A stretch of 64,000 bases of DNA from [Phialemoniopsis] sp. UDSM-2020 (GCA_018873225.1 JAEILZ010000003.1:3658001-3722000); one strand, 5' to 3'; positions 1 to 11,843 are shown, counted from the stretch's first letter. Numbers and translations: made by a program. The notes: generated by a model not told the origin, from the letters alone.

Positions 1-97
1 GCGTCTCGCCTGCTATAATCGCCCTACGCCATTCAACGTGCTTGACATCAACCCTCGTGCAGGTTGCCGCACAATTCCCCGACATAACGGCTTCGCC

Positions 98-198
98 ATG
101 AACGGCTGGCACTTCCAAACAGCTCTCGATCAACGATGAATTACAGGACTAATGGGAAATTGGAAGGTATTGGGCGAAGTCCCGGACTCGGACGATGA
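98..198 (+). promoter_or_regulatory. Two chained upstream ORFs in the Mus7/Mms22 leader
   Basis: A 13-codon uORF starts at 98 and stops with TGA at 137-139. Its stop overlaps the ATG (136) of a second, 20-codon uORF as ATGA. The second uORF runs out of frame through the main ATG at 152 and stops at 198. If the transcript starts upstream of 98, this layout should lower initiation at 152 and make it depend on leaky scanning. The reading frames are seen; the transcript start and any effect are inferred. Confidence 0.35.
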
Positions 199-3100
199 AG
201 GTTTCGACAGTCAAGAGTTTGTGGGCGAGTCCTCGCCTACGTCCCCCTCGCGGTCGTCTGCACCGCGACTCGATGATGGAGCGGGATTACAGGACAAAGT
301 CTGGGACATACCGGACTCTAGTCAGGATTCTATAATTGAGGTGGAGCAAGAGCGACCTGCAAACTTGTCGACCTCAGTCTTTGCAAACCCTGGTGTCCAT
401 GGCGACGGCCGCACAGCAAGTACAATATCAGAGAGACAAGCGGACAGGTCGATACAACCTCAATCTCCCCTCACGCCCCGCGAGGATGCTTTGGAACCGG
501 TTGATACCCTGGGCCGATTCTCTGAGGGAGCAGCTGCCCCGCAGAGTTCACCATTATCGTCCCTAGGCCAGTCGCCAGAGCCGCAGTTGTCACGCCGAGA
601 TCAGGATGGGGATTCGGTATCGCCTTCCAGACGTTACGCTGTCCGCTTAGAGAGATCTCTTCGACCACGAAAACCTATTCAAGAGCACCCCTATCTGTTG
701 GAAAGCGCACACTACACCAAATTCATGAAGTCTCATGGGATGAGGCCTGTCCGGGTGCCTGTGGAAGCAGATCGCTCAAGAGGGGCGCACCCTGATGAAG
801 ATTCCCAGGAACAAGATTTTGTTGCGGATGTGAGCCAGCAAGAATCAAGAGGGGAAATTGGGTCTCTAGACGATCTTGGTTCGAGTCAAGTATCCCATTC
901 TGTTGACGAGCGCGACGAGCTGGCATTGTCACCCACACCAGATATTTCTTCACCACAGATCGCTCGCATCACTAGCAGTCAACCGAGTCAAGCCGACTTG
1001 ACCGATGATACTAGCCTTCCTGGAGATGATGAGTTTCCCTCCCTGGATGACCTTGTACGAAAGCCGATTGCAGCTCGTAACCGGATCGCAAAGCGGCGCA
1101 AACTACAGACGTACACGTCGAAAAGGCAACACCCAAAGTCGACTCCGACTCGGCCGCATATTGCGAAATTATCCCTGAACTCTGGTCATCATCCCTCTCA
1201 TATTCTCGCAACAACGCCCGTACCGCCAAGGTCAACACCAGAAAAGCGTCAGGAGGCAGCCCAGTCCTCCGATCCTTTCGAAGAAGCAGTCTCTGACATC
1301 GTTGACACGAGCGCAGTAACGCCAATTTTGATTCCTGCCAACATCGTCATTGATCTTGAATCAAACAACGATAGCGGCGATGTACAGCCTGGCGGTACAA
1401 CGGATGTGTCGAACAGCGACAGCGATAGCGATGCTGAAGCTGAAGCTGTTCGTCGGAACCGTAAACGTATCCGAGGCGTGTTGCCTGCATCTTGGCTCAG
1501 ACTTGACCAGCACAATCCTCGCGAATCCGTGCGCCGAGCTATACCACGAATCAGCCCAGAACCCTTGCCGAATCACCTTCCACGAAAAGGCGTGGCTCTT
1601 CCTAAATCTACCAGTCCACGAAAAGCCTCGCGAGCCTCTCCTGCTACCCCCTTATTTTTTGACGATTCGGAATCGGGGAGCGACTCCGGGCGGCGAGAGC
1701 AGACGCTTTCACATGAACGAGAGAGGGTAGACACTCACCGACATGAGACAGCGCTAGATTTCATGGACGGTGCCTCGGTTTCCGAGGAAGACATCATTGA
1801 TGATATGATGCCGAGTCGTAAAAGGCGTAGTACGTCTGAGCATCGAGTAACCCAGCCAGCGAAAAGAAGGAAGAAGAACCAACCATCAATCTTCCGTGGC
1901 CAAGTCGGCCAAAAAACCCAACAACCCAAGATCACGCGCCATCTTAGTCGGTCAGGGGCTGCAGTCGGGCCTTCAGATGTTCGTAGAAGGGTACAGCCAT
2001 CAAGCAGGGGTTACAAATCAACTGCTCGGGCAACTGCTTCTAGAAAGTCTAAACCTCCCTTGCTGAGTATTCTCGACGTTGCGGATCACGATGCCCCTCG
2101 GTTCATCAAAATTGCTGCGCGCACTGCACGCAACAAACCTGGACTGGGGAAGTCCAGTCCCTCTAAGAAATACATCAACCTAGGATCACGCAAAGACAAT
2201 ATTGATGCCCTGTCTGTGCTCCGCGACTGGACATCAGGGATAATCAAGCCAAAGCTCGCCGCTCCCAAACGGAGATCCAAAGCGCCAGCGCCGCGGCGAC
2301 CTTTTCGTCAACTATCAGTCAATTCTATGTCCGGTGAAAGGGCAGCAGGGATAAGCACAGCATCCGACAACAAGCCAAAACACCAAGAGGTCCCCAGAAG
2401 CGATAAACTTCAAGCTACTAAAGACAAGCCTGTAGAGCTTCTATGGCGCAGGAGGACCAAATCGAGCACTGCCAACAACGAAAGAAACCATGGCGCAAGA
2501 CCGGCTCAGCTGGAGGCTGATGAGGATGAGGATCAACCAACCAGACGGTTGGGTTTCATCGCCAGGAAACGTGCTCTCGACGCACTATACAAGAAAACCC
2601 AGAAGGCGCCGAGAGATCTCCCTCAGGTCAGGATGGAGCAATTCTTCCAGGATACTACCTTCTCGAGCAGCATGCCGGCAACATCAGAACTGCAAGACGA
2701 GCAGCATCCTGCTCAGGATTTTTGCCCTGCGGACAGCCTGCAGAAAAGGCCAAGCACTCGGAAACGCTACAAGCCGACACGGATTGATGTCGCCGCCCCT
2801 CGCTTCATTCACGCAATGGATCCTCTGCCATCAGAACCGGGCCGAGAGTCATCAAGCAACGAGCCGAAGAAGGATGCCGGCAGACTACTGAACCTAGGGC
2901 CTTTTGGGACACACTACACGCAACACTTCGAGATGTTTCCAATGGAGCCGGGCGTATTCTTTCACGAGACCACCTTGTTGGGGGATGGTAGTCTTGATGA
3001 CGCATTGAGTGGCGCATATCTTGAAAAGCTGTCACAACAGCGCCGCCCCGTCTCTGTCCACTTAGACAGCCAGGTCCTCCAATGGAGCTCCTGGAACGAA

Positions 3101-6100
3101 ACAACCTCTTCACAATTCGGCATTCTTCTGGACTGGATCACTGATCAGGCCCTTAGCCGCAACTCCGACGATGACGGGGCTCAAAAAGTGGCCTTGCGAG
3201 CTGCTACTGGATTTATCCTCAAGTATACAAGGCAATCAGTTCACTTCGATGGCGAGGACTCCAAGGGATCTTTCATTCTACGATCTATTGAGGTCTTCGA
3301 GGGCCTTGTTAGCCGGCTAGACCTGGCGATATCGAACAGCCCGCAGGATAACGACTGCATTGATGCTCCGATTGAGGTCATGACACGGATGCTCGTTGTC
3401 TTGCTGTTTGTGCAGAGAATATCTCAACACTCGGAGGCTCATTCTGCACAAGCCTTCCGTGTCGAAGATGTCATGAAAAAAATGGCCATCCTCTGTGTCA
3501 AGAGACTTCTTGCCGCTGGCCTGGAAGACATTCACACGGTCTATTCCGAAGCACATAATCTCACTTCCCGAGAGCGTGGCATCAGAGAGCACCAGGTAAC
3601 AGTGATTGCCTGGGTTGTCTTGATCAGAGTTTTAAGTGCGGCACGCATTCCTCGAGCCGGTTTCTGGGATGTCGCCTACTCGGTTCTACTTCCTTCACAA
3701 ATCTCTCAGTGCTATGATTCCCAAGAATTCGAGAGACTCTGGAAAGTTATGAGCACTCTGCTCCCACTCTGCGAGTTCGATAGTTCTGGGGTCCTGGTGG
3801 GTGGACTGCGGCACCTAGCCCCGGTTGAGGGCTGGGCCTTGCCTACTCAGATTCTCAAGCGGGTGTTCCAGATTTACAAGGCGAACCCTCGTCAGGCCCC
3901 GAGCTTCAACGAATACTGCCGCGCTCTGGTCAGCCGCTGCCATTATTTGGTCCGAGAATGGGGCTGGCGCAACTGCACTCCGGCCATAGGTGTGATCTTC
4001 GACTTCTTCGGATCACAGAACCTTGCTCATCTGAGGAATGAAGAAGCTTACAAGTCGCCTCATTTTCTTGAGACGCTGGCGGGAACACCCTCACTAGCAA
4101 TTGAACCGGAAGATCGATGCTTCCATGTCTTTGTCAAGCTTCTCGGCATCGCCATCCAGAAGCTCAAAGCCTTGAACTTGACTAATCAGGTGCGAAATTT
4201 GATTGCTCGCACCTTGCCGAATCATGACCGGCAGTATCTCAAGGAAGAAGCGATCACCGAGAGTGACTTGGCTGCTCTCAGGAACCATCATGACCTCCTG
4301 TGTACACTGTTCTGGGCGGCTCCGCCTGAGCTTCGGCCCAACCTCCAGCTTCTAGAGAAACTGGTCTCGCCAGGGAGCTCCCACAAAGAAGCCTGCCTGA
4401 TCAACCTCCGAGCTTGGAGTCAGCTAGCGCGCTTCGCTATCTCGTGCAGGGAAAATGCCGTCTCGTATCGCCCATTCATATCTTGGCAGAACAACGTGTT
4501 CCAGCAAATACTGGAGCAGTATCTCTCAGCGGAGTCTGATCTGCAGCAGCAGTTTTCGTCTCTGTCAAAGGACGCTACGGGAGATATCAGCGTCAGTATG
4601 ATGCAGGCATTCGTCTCCAAGAACAAGGCTGCAGCGATGGACGTGCTCTCCTTCACGGTACGGTCCTCGCTGGACGTTCTGAAGCACGCAGTGTCCCTCG
4701 AGTCTGCGACGTTGTGCCTCAATACCTCGCAGCTCGAGCAGGTGTTTACCAAGTTCGACCTGTTCTCCACGGGCTTCGAGTGGACTATCTTGCAGGCTGC
4801 CATCGAGACGGTAGAGCTATACTTGGACAAAGTGGAAAAGGCTCTTGATGAGCAGTACTCGAATGACTCGAACCTTGTGGACCCGGGCCAAACAGAGGAA
4901 GCCATCCTGTTACTTGATCATAGGCTTTCCAAAGGTCTCATCAGTATGACATGCACCCTGACAAGCAATACGATGAAAGAAAATGAAGCTGGCGCGGATC
5001 AGCGCCGGACGTGCACGGAGAAAGCAGTCAGGGTGTGCGCACGACTTGCCACCCGTTTGATTCATGCAGGCGTTGTCCGCCTATCGCGGTTCTTTACTCC
5101 GGGTGCATATTGTCTTTTCGAGAGAATGCCCAGAAGCCTCGGCCTTGCTCAGAGATGCTACCTGCCATTGTTTGTGGCGGTGCTCGTCAAGAACAGCATT
5201 TTCGATTTTAGGGATCTCGGCAGCTCTGCCCTGGAGCTGTGGATGCTCTCTGTCGTCAAGCCATGGGCGTCTCTTCGCTATGAAAATTATCTCGGAGAGA
5301 TGCTACAGCAGCATCACTTGCCTTTTGTCACCCGGGCATTCGTACGAGCCGGGCTAGACCCTAACTACAGTAGCAATCGAGACATGTTTGCCTGCGCTGT
5401 CGCGTATATGCGCAAGGGTCTGCGGGAAGCAGATAGTGGCCAGAGGCCACAGCTCCGAGCAGACTTCTCGAAGACGCTCAAGGCTGTGATGCAGCAACTC
5501 AGAGACGACCTCAAGTCGACCAAGTCGGAGCCAAGAGAGCACAGTGCCTTTGTGGCATTTGTGCGCGAGATCATCGGCCTGATCAAGTCTCACGGTGCAG
5601 ACATTTGCCCCGTCGATCCGTTCTTCACTCAAGTAAGTGCGGAGTATGCACCGTCGGCGGAGGACCCCAAACTCCAGACAGCAGGCATTGTCGCGTACGG
5701 CATCCGACTGGGCGAGGGTGAGGTGACTGCGATCCCGCAGCTCTTCTACTACTTGTACAACAATTTCAAGATTGCCGTGGCCAACAATAGTTTGGACGCG
5801 GAGATACGGATCTTGGAAAAATCCCTCGACCACCCGGAAGTGCTTTCCTTTATACTCGGCAAGATGGTTCCAGCCATCATCCAGGCCGCACAGGCAGAAC
5901 CTCGAGTCTGGCCTCTGTTTGACGTCTACTGCGGCGCATTGCGGCGGCACTTCACGAGGTCGTCGGGTATCGGCAAGGACATCTGTGAGGATCGCCTGAA
6001 CGATGTTATAGCTCTTCTGGAAGCGTTCCTCGTATATCTCAAACGCCTGCGCGATCAATGCAGTGCCACGGCAGGACTGTTGCTTGCACAGGCGCGCATC

Positions 6101-6649
6101 TGCGGGCAATTGATGGGGGTGGCTAATGCGCTGCAGCCCACTCTGGCAGCGTTCTCATGGCTGCCTGAGCCAGTCCCCTCCAGCGTCTTGGCTAGTGTGA
6201 TCGGTGCCATTTACAGCTTTGCGCGGGATGCCGATACCTACCTGGAAGACATGATTGCCCGTCCAGACCAAGATGCAGCCGTGCAAAATATACGAGCGCG
6301 CTCGCTGCTGGAAGGGGTTGAGCAATTCAACAAGCACGGGCATCTTGTCTCAAGCACCGACGGCGGTGGAAGCGCGCAAATTGACAATTTTGCAAAGCAT
6401 ATTGCAGCGGATGTGGGCAAAAGCATGATGATCACGGACTGCCGCATTGGGGTCAAAATGCCAGTCAAAACCGCGGTTTCGACACCGACGCAATCGGGAG
6501 AAGGGGTCGCGTATGGTCCGTGGACCATGGATGGATTACTGAGCAGGCTGCAAGAACAGACGAGGCTCTGGCATTTGAAACCAATTTTGAAGTCGACGAG
6601 GCTGACGCGTACAAACCGACCACAAGTCTTTGGGGAGTTTATGTTTTAG
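152..6649 (+). CDS. MMS22: Mus7/Mms22-family DNA repair and replication protein
   Basis: A single uninterrupted frame of 2165 codons. The start MGNWKVLGEVPDSDDE and the overall layout match the Mus7/Mms22 family of filamentous fungi. In yeasts the family works with a Cul4/Rtt101-type ubiquitin ligase at stalled or damaged replication forks. Roughly the first 830 residues look disordered and are rich in Ser, Pro, Asp and basic clusters (for example PAKRRKK near residue 570), which would fit nuclear import. From about residue 900 the protein becomes a long helical domain, the conserved Mus7/Mms22 region. The length is usual for Sordariomycete members. I see no intron. The start at 152 is the first in-frame ATG and carries the family's N-terminal signature. 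Family assignment is by recognition of the N-terminus and architecture, not by a search. Confidence 0.85.
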   Translation: MGNWKVLGEVPDSDDEGFDSQEFVGESSPTSPSRSSAPRLDDGAGLQDKVWDIPDSSQDSIIEVEQERPANLSTSVFANPGVHGDGRTASTISERQADRSIQPQSPLTPREDALEPVDTLGRFSEGAAAPQSSPLSSLGQSPEPQLSRRDQDGDSVSPSRRYAVRLERSLRPRKPIQEHPYLLESAHYTKFMKSHGMRPVRVPVEADRSRGAHPDEDSQEQDFVADVSQQESRGEIGSLDDLGSSQVSHSVDERDELALSPTPDISSPQIARITSSQPSQADLTDDTSLPGDDEFPSLDDLVRKPIAARNRIAKRRKLQTYTSKRQHPKSTPTRPHIAKLSLNSGHHPSHILATTPVPPRSTPEKRQEAAQSSDPFEEAVSDIVDTSAVTPILIPANIVIDLESNNDSGDVQPGGTTDVSNSDSDSDAEAEAVRRNRKRIRGVLPASWLRLDQHNPRESVRRAIPRISPEPLPNHLPRKGVALPKSTSPRKASRASPATPLFFDDSESGSDSGRREQTLSHERERVDTHRHETALDFMDGASVSEEDIIDDMMPSRKRRSTSEHRVTQPAKRRKKNQPSIFRGQVGQKTQQPKITRHLSRSGAAVGPSDVRRRVQPSSRGYKSTARATASRKSKPPLLSILDVADHDAPRFIKIAARTARNKPGLGKSSPSKKYINLGSRKDNIDALSVLRDWTSGIIKPKLAAPKRRSKAPAPRRPFRQLSVNSMSGERAAGISTASDNKPKHQEVPRSDKLQATKDKPVELLWRRRTKSSTANNERNHGARPAQLEADEDEDQPTRRLGFIARKRALDALYKKTQKAPRDLPQVRMEQFFQDTTFSSSMPATSELQDEQHPAQDFCPADSLQKRPSTRKRYKPTRIDVAAPRFIHAMDPLPSEPGRESSSNEPKKDAGRLLNLGPFGTHYTQHFEMFPMEPGVFFHETTLLGDGSLDDALSGAYLEKLSQQRRPVSVHLDSQVLQWSSWNETTSSQFGILLDWITDQALSRNSDDDGAQKVALRAATGFILKYTRQSVHFDGEDSKGSFILRSIEVFEGLVSRLDLAISNSPQDNDCIDAPIEVMTRMLVVLLFVQRISQHSEAHSAQAFRVEDVMKKMAILCVKRLLAAGLEDIHTVYSEAHNLTSRERGIREHQVTVIAWVVLIRVLSAARIPRAGFWDVAYSVLLPSQISQCYDSQEFERLWKVMSTLLPLCEFDSSGVLVGGLRHLAPVEGWALPTQILKRVFQIYKANPRQAPSFNEYCRALVSRCHYLVREWGWRNCTPAIGVIFDFFGSQNLAHLRNEEAYKSPHFLETLAGTPSLAIEPEDRCFHVFVKLLGIAIQKLKALNLTNQVRNLIARTLPNHDRQYLKEEAITESDLAALRNHHDLLCTLFWAAPPELRPNLQLLEKLVSPGSSHKEACLINLRAWSQLARFAISCRENAVSYRPFISWQNNVFQQILEQYLSAESDLQQQFSSLSKDATGDISVSMMQAFVSKNKAAAMDVLSFTVRSSLDVLKHAVSLESATLCLNTSQLEQVFTKFDLFSTGFEWTILQAAIETVELYLDKVEKALDEQYSNDSNLVDPGQTEEAILLLDHRLSKGLISMTCTLTSNTMKENEAGADQRRTCTEKAVRVCARLATRLIHAGVVRLSRFFTPGAYCLFERMPRSLGLAQRCYLPLFVAVLVKNSIFDFRDLGSSALELWMLSVVKPWASLRYENYLGEMLQQHHLPFVTRAFVRAGLDPNYSSNRDMFACAVAYMRKGLREADSGQRPQLRADFSKTLKAVMQQLRDDLKSTKSEPREHSAFVAFVREIIGLIKSHGADICPVDPFFTQVSAEYAPSAEDPKLQTAGIVAYGIRLGEGEVTAIPQLFYYLYNNFKIAVANNSLDAEIRILEKSLDHPEVLSFILGKMVPAIIQAAQAEPRVWPLFDVYCGALRRHFTRSSGIGKDICEDRLNDVIALLEAFLVYLKRLRDQCSATAGLLLAQARICGQLMGVANALQPTLAAFSWLPEPVPSSVLASVIGAIYSFARDADTYLEDMIARPDQDAAVQNIRARSLLEGVEQFNKHGHLVSSTDGGGSAQIDNFAKHIAADVGKSMMITDCRIGVKMPVKTAVSTPTQSGEGVAYGPWTMDGLLSRLQEQTRLWHLKPILKSTRLTRTNRPQVFGEFMF

Positions 6650-8258
6650 CAGCGCCACAGGAGTGGCCGCCCACCAAAAACAAAATCAGGGAGCGGAGGA
6701 GGGAGAGACCAGCGACCAATGGACGTAAAGATTGGTCCATGTTGGCACGGAGAGGAGGGGTTTTGGGCAGGTTTATGGTTTTCCCGCATGCATAGATAGA
6801 TATTAGATCGCTGTACTGACAGCTTGTGAAGACGGAAAGCAGCCATCAAAGCAAGACATCGCAGCGGGTACTCGCACCGAGCTCGAGGCTCTCGGAGCTT
6901 TGTCAGATTCAACGAGAGCGAGGCTCCTGGTCTAGAAGTAAATAGAAATGAATGAATGACTGATGAAATGAAATGGAAAGACGATCTGAGCCATTTGGAA
7001 TTATATTGGGAGGGGGATCTATCTGCAGTAGGTAGATCCCCTGTTCAAGTAGGTACAGTAGCTTGAGATGTTTTTCGTTATCTAAAGGAGGTGTCTGTAG
7101 GCGCACACACACACACAAAGTGACTTTAATGATCAACAAAACTATGGGTGTGGCCAAGTCTTGATTACTGTTAGGGGGACTAGCCTGTGTTTGTGATGGC
7201 TACCTCCCAATCTGTTCCCTCGGCTTGTAACAATGTGGGGAAAGGCTCCTGCTGGTGAATGAGAGCCTACCACGTGTGGAGGAGGATGAGGAAGAAGAGG
7301 AAGAAGCGGAGGCGGCATATCATCACCATCAGCAGTTGCAAGAGAGAGACAGAGAGAGAGGCCTAGCTAGGCCCGCTTTACCAATAGGGAGATGCGTGCC
7401 CAACTGTAACCTAAAAGCACACTTGTGTGAATACATGGCTAGATGATGAATGAGAGAGACTGAGGTAGAACGGGTTTCCAAGTAACAGCGCTTCTTGGGG
7501 TTTGCTTTCTTTTTTTCTCTTGATCTCTTTTAAATTTCCCCCAATCTTGACTTGGTGATTTTGATCGAACAGTCTGTCAATCGATCAGTGCGTAATCCCC
7601 ATCATCCCACATTTTGCCAGCGCGTGTGCGGCCGCCGGTCCAAGGCACCATCATTGGGCGCTGTTCCCTTTTTGGATCCCGAGCCCCTCCCCTCCTCACT
7701 TTGCTACGCTGCACGCCTTTCTGGACAATCGCCGGAGATACTTGCCGAAAGGCTGCGTCAGCCTTGCATTTGGGTCCTGGCTCCGTAGGCACTTTAAGCC
7801 TGTAACCCCGCCCGACCCGGCCACAGCCCAACCCTCAGATCCCAGATTATCGTGAGAAAGGCGGTCGGTCACCTTTTCTCCCACTCTCCTCCTCTCCTCC
7901 TCACCTTTACCTCACTCACTTTGCCCACTTGCGCCCAGTGTGGAGGAAGCCTGATCTCGATCCACACACGCCGGCCTTGCGCACAACAACGACAACACAC
8001 CTTTTGTTCCCCCTCCTCTTCCCTCTTCCCTTTTCCCTCACCTCACAACCTCACTATCTTCAACACCCACCTCCCATCTCCACCTTTTCTCATCACTCAG
8101 AGCCAGCCAAGTGTGGCGCATCCTGTTTGTGAAGAGGCCTCAACAACTAAGGCACAACTTTTCTGTTGCAGCTTTGACTTCCCTTCTTCATACCTCTTCT
8201 ACCCTCGCGCATCCATAATCGCGCGCATGTGTCTTGTGCGGATCTAGCACCAGCAAAA
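6650..8258. other. Intergenic region, 3' of Mus7 and 5' of the zinc-finger gene
   Basis: About 1.6 kb without a credible gene. It holds a short CA run (7107-7118), an acidic GAG/GAA-rich stretch (7275-7315) that makes a chance small ORF, and from about 7840 a strongly pyrimidine-rich stretch (CTCC/CCTC/TTCC). That stretch is typical of a fungal core promoter and 5' leader for the gene starting at 8259. Confidence 0.5.
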
Positions 8259-10906
8259 ATGGCCACCATCATTAGGGCCGACTCTCGGAAGCGAGTCTTT
8301 CCCTCGTCCAGCTCCGAGCACAGTCCCCAGCCTAAGCGGCGACGGACTACAGACACAAGATCTCCAAGTGTTCCTTACGCCAACATCGCACCTTCGTCGG
8401 CCTTGACCCGCAGCAACCCGGTGGCCAGACCAGTCATTGTAGCCCACTCTACTGATGACATCTCGACGCGTTTGGACTCCGCTATTCAGCGAAGCTGGGG
8501 CCAAAAAGTCCAGCAATACACCAAGGTTCATGTCTTGCTCTTCTTCTGGGAGGATGACGACATTCTTGTGAGCAACGATGTTGCTGCGCTTGAGGAGACT
8601 TTCAAAGTCCTTTACGGCTATGAGACCACTGTCGACAAGATCAAGGCACCCAAAGCAAATCAAGAGTTGCTGCGGGGAGTTCTTGATTTCTTGCAGGCAA
8701 ACGACTCACCCGACCATTTACTCATCGTCTATTACGTCGGCGACTGTGAGCCTAACCTCAAGGCTGGTGAAGCACCACTCTGGGTACCGTGAGTAGCCCC
8801 CCCTGCTCTCCAAACTCTTCAGGACTTGGCGAGTTTGTTATAACTAATTTGATATATTGTAGTCGCCGACAAAATGGTCTGGCTAGGATATCCGGTCTGG
8901 CTGTTCAATCAGGTCAGGTCCAGGCCCATCTTGAGGACGCAGATGCAGATGTCCTCATGCTCTGGGACTGCAGCCTCGGACCTCGTACTGCCGGCCGATA
9001 TAGCCAATCATCTGGTCGTAGCAGCGTGAGCGAAGTCCTCAGCGCTGGTGCGTACAATACTGTTGCCTCCAAAGTCGGCGAGGCCACTTATACACGGGCC
9101 CTCATCGAGGAGCTACCAAAGGCCGCCAAGTCTGGACCAGTACGAATCATCGATTTACACGCCCAGATCCTGAATCGCTTGGGAGCTAAGAGACCCATTG
9201 CGCTCAATTTTGTCTATCGGGCACCATCTCACGGCTGGCTATCTCAAGTGCAACGCAGCATCGTACTCGCACCGCTCGGTCTCAACAGCAATGGTTCCGA
9301 TGCCACAAGAGGCAACCCTCATAGCCAAGCACGCAAGCCGGTCAACAGTGAAGAAGTAGCTGATGAGATCGACAATGAGCCAAATGGTGATGTTGTCAAG
9401 GGCTCTTCCGTCACAGTCTGCTTCCGCATATCAGAGACCGACGCGACGCAAGCCAACTTGGAGAGCTGGCTGTCGGAGGCGCCGAGGCACGGCCGAGATG
9501 CCATCAAGATCAAAGGCCAGTTCGCGGGTTACTCGCCGATGATCAGCCTGACCATTCCGTTAAATATCTGGGCCATCCTTCCTGAATGCCCGGCTCGAGG
9601 TCTCAAGGCGTTCGCCACGACTGGTATAGCAGACCTCGAGGTTGAGGAAGCCATCGAGCAAGCCCTTTTCGACAAGATGGAGCACGAGGAGCCTATCGCC
9701 GACAACCTCATGCAAGATGATCACCATTCAGAGGTTGTACAGAAGGTGGAGGATGACGCAGTCCTTGACGACGGGTATGCTCTCCGCAACAGCCCAAAGA
9801 AAATCCGCAAGGCACTGCCGACTGGTCGCCGCCTACTTCCATCCGAGCCACGCACCCTGCTTCCAAGCGAGAGGCAAGAGCTCTCAGCTTCGCCGCAAGT
9901 ACAGCATCACGTCCAGCCGGCCGCCCTCAACGCCCCGCCAGGTCACTCTCCTGTGGCCGCAACGGAGCGTAAAGCCTTGCCGACTTCGCGGAAGCCTGTC
10001 AAGATCAGCATCAAGTCGGCAGGCCCTCTCCTCGCCTGCCCGGACTGCGTGGGCACTCACTTCAGAGACGACGAGAGTCTCGCCGCGCACAAGCGCAAGC
10101 ATCACACCCGTCCGTTCCAGTGTGTCTTCAATTGGGCCGGCTGCACCTCGGACTTCGCGAGTAAGAACGAGTGGAAGCGGCATGTGATGAGCCAGCATAT
10201 CCTGCTGAATTTTTGGCTCTGCCAGCTCGATTCGTGCAGAAACACGGTCAATGGTCCTAAGACGGCCGGCGGTGCTAACCTCCCGAATGGTTCCATATTC
10301 AACCGCAAGGACTTGTACACCCAACATCTTCGCCGGATGCACACACCTCCAGCTATCAAGAAGCAACTCAAGGCTGCCAAGGCGGCCAAGGCGGCTCCAA
10401 GTGCCGAGATGGTGCAGTTCGACGAACATCTCAAGGATCTCCAGAAGGCCGGATACCAGCAGCGCTGTGAGCTCCCACAATACATGCGCTGCCCTGCCGT
10501 CGGCTGCAATCATGAATTCCAAGGAGCCAATGCGTGGGATGACCGTATGGAGCACGTCGCGAAGCACCTCGAAAAGGCGGCTGCTGGTAAGGAACAGCAA
10601 GTCACTTTTGGAGGGGACTGGGATCCAACTCTTACGGCCTGGGCTACCAAACCTGATGTTGGCATCGTTTTCGGGTATGACGGCCAGTGGAAGCTGGTCG
10701 AGTCGCCCCTCAAGGCCTCGCGAAGCACTGCCCCCAATGTCGTTCTACCTGCCGATGATCATGCGGATGCCGTCCATGCCAACGGCAATCACAACGATGG
10801 CAGCCCTGACGAGGACGATGAGGACCGCGACCGAGAGCGGTCTAGGTCGGTGATTGAGGTTGCTGAGGGTCAGCATAATGATCACGACGATGACATGGAA
10901 TATTAG
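8259..10906 (+). CDS. Caspase-like (probably inactive) domain fused to C2H2 zinc fingers
   Basis: Two exons, 8259-8788 and 8863-10906, joined over a 74-nt intron (GTGAGT donor, TAACTAAT branch-like site, TAG acceptor), give 857 aa. ATG 8259 sits in an AAAAATGG context; the in-frame codon at 8229 is only GTG. Residues about 85-270 look like a fungal caspase-type fold. There is a hydrophobic strand ending YYVGDC, where active members have YYxGHG, then DVLMLWDCSLG where they have the catalytic LLDCC. So Asp162 replaces the catalytic His while Cys213 is kept. Residues about 590-770 hold C2H2-type fingers, starting CPDC...HKRKH, CVFNWAGC...H, CQLDSC...H and CPAVGC...H. The C-terminus is acidic. 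Proline- and Arg-rich linkers separate the parts. A nuclear regulator is possible, but the function is unknown. The fold call is by motif spacing only. Confidence 0.75.
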
Positions 10907-11843
10907 GGGGGGAGGGGTTTGGAGGTTGTTTACAGGATATGTCCTGTCGGGTGCACATGCTGGGTGCTGGGTTCGAGCGATATATGTCTTTGGAAGCAAG
11001 CCACCGTCCCATGTCTGTAAGGATCTGGGTCTGTCTCTGCATCTGCATATATGTCTATGAGCAGAGGGTTACTGGGGCATGGGTTGCCCAGCTTGGAACA
11101 AGGGAGAGACTCTGCACTTGCTTGCCAGCACATCTCCCTGCCGCGTCGTAAGCAGTGGCACTGCTTTGCAAGACTGGCGCAGGGAAAACCATGGGCCATG
11201 CTGTCTCTATCTCTCCGTTTTTGTTTTTACTGCTTTGTTTTAGTACTCTTTGTGGCATTCATCCTCTTCGAGGCGAGCATACATCATCATGGTAGCATGG
11301 AGTTCTTGGTAGCAAAAAATCCAAGCATGCATTGTTCTTTGCAACTGATTGAACTCGCCCTGTGTTGTGTCGGCTGGATCGTTGAATTTTGTGCGATGAC
11401 TTTGACAACTTGAGCCAGGTTTCGGCTCTCCATTCGTTTCTCCCTTTACCCTGATCGTCACGAGCAATAACCAGAAGGTAGAAGAGAGAAGGGTTCTAAG
11501 ATAAATACGGGACTGGTATGGCTGTTGCTTTCAACTGATGAATTTAGAACGTGTTGTTGCTAATGCATCTCAGTTGTTTATTACTAGGAAGAACTGTACG
11601 CAGAGTCGCCTCGACCGAGGCCTAATGACTTGTAAATCCGAGCTTTGACTACTGAGAGACACATGCTGAAGTCACAAGAAGTGAAACCATGCTGATTCGG
11701 ATTGAATTACTCGCCCACTGTTAACGGCGGCCCCTTCATCGAAGGCTAGCGATTTGTTTATACATCTAGATTTACAGAGGTTCATGTCTATCACCTCTTT
11801 CCCAGTATTTTCCGCGGGGAGACGGCACTGGATGCACACTCGT
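10907..11843. other. Convergent 3' intergenic region
   Basis: This lies between the stop of the zinc-finger gene (+) and the stop of the AAA ATPase gene (-), and should hold both 3' UTRs. I see no gene, RNA or notable repeat in it. Confidence 0.5.
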
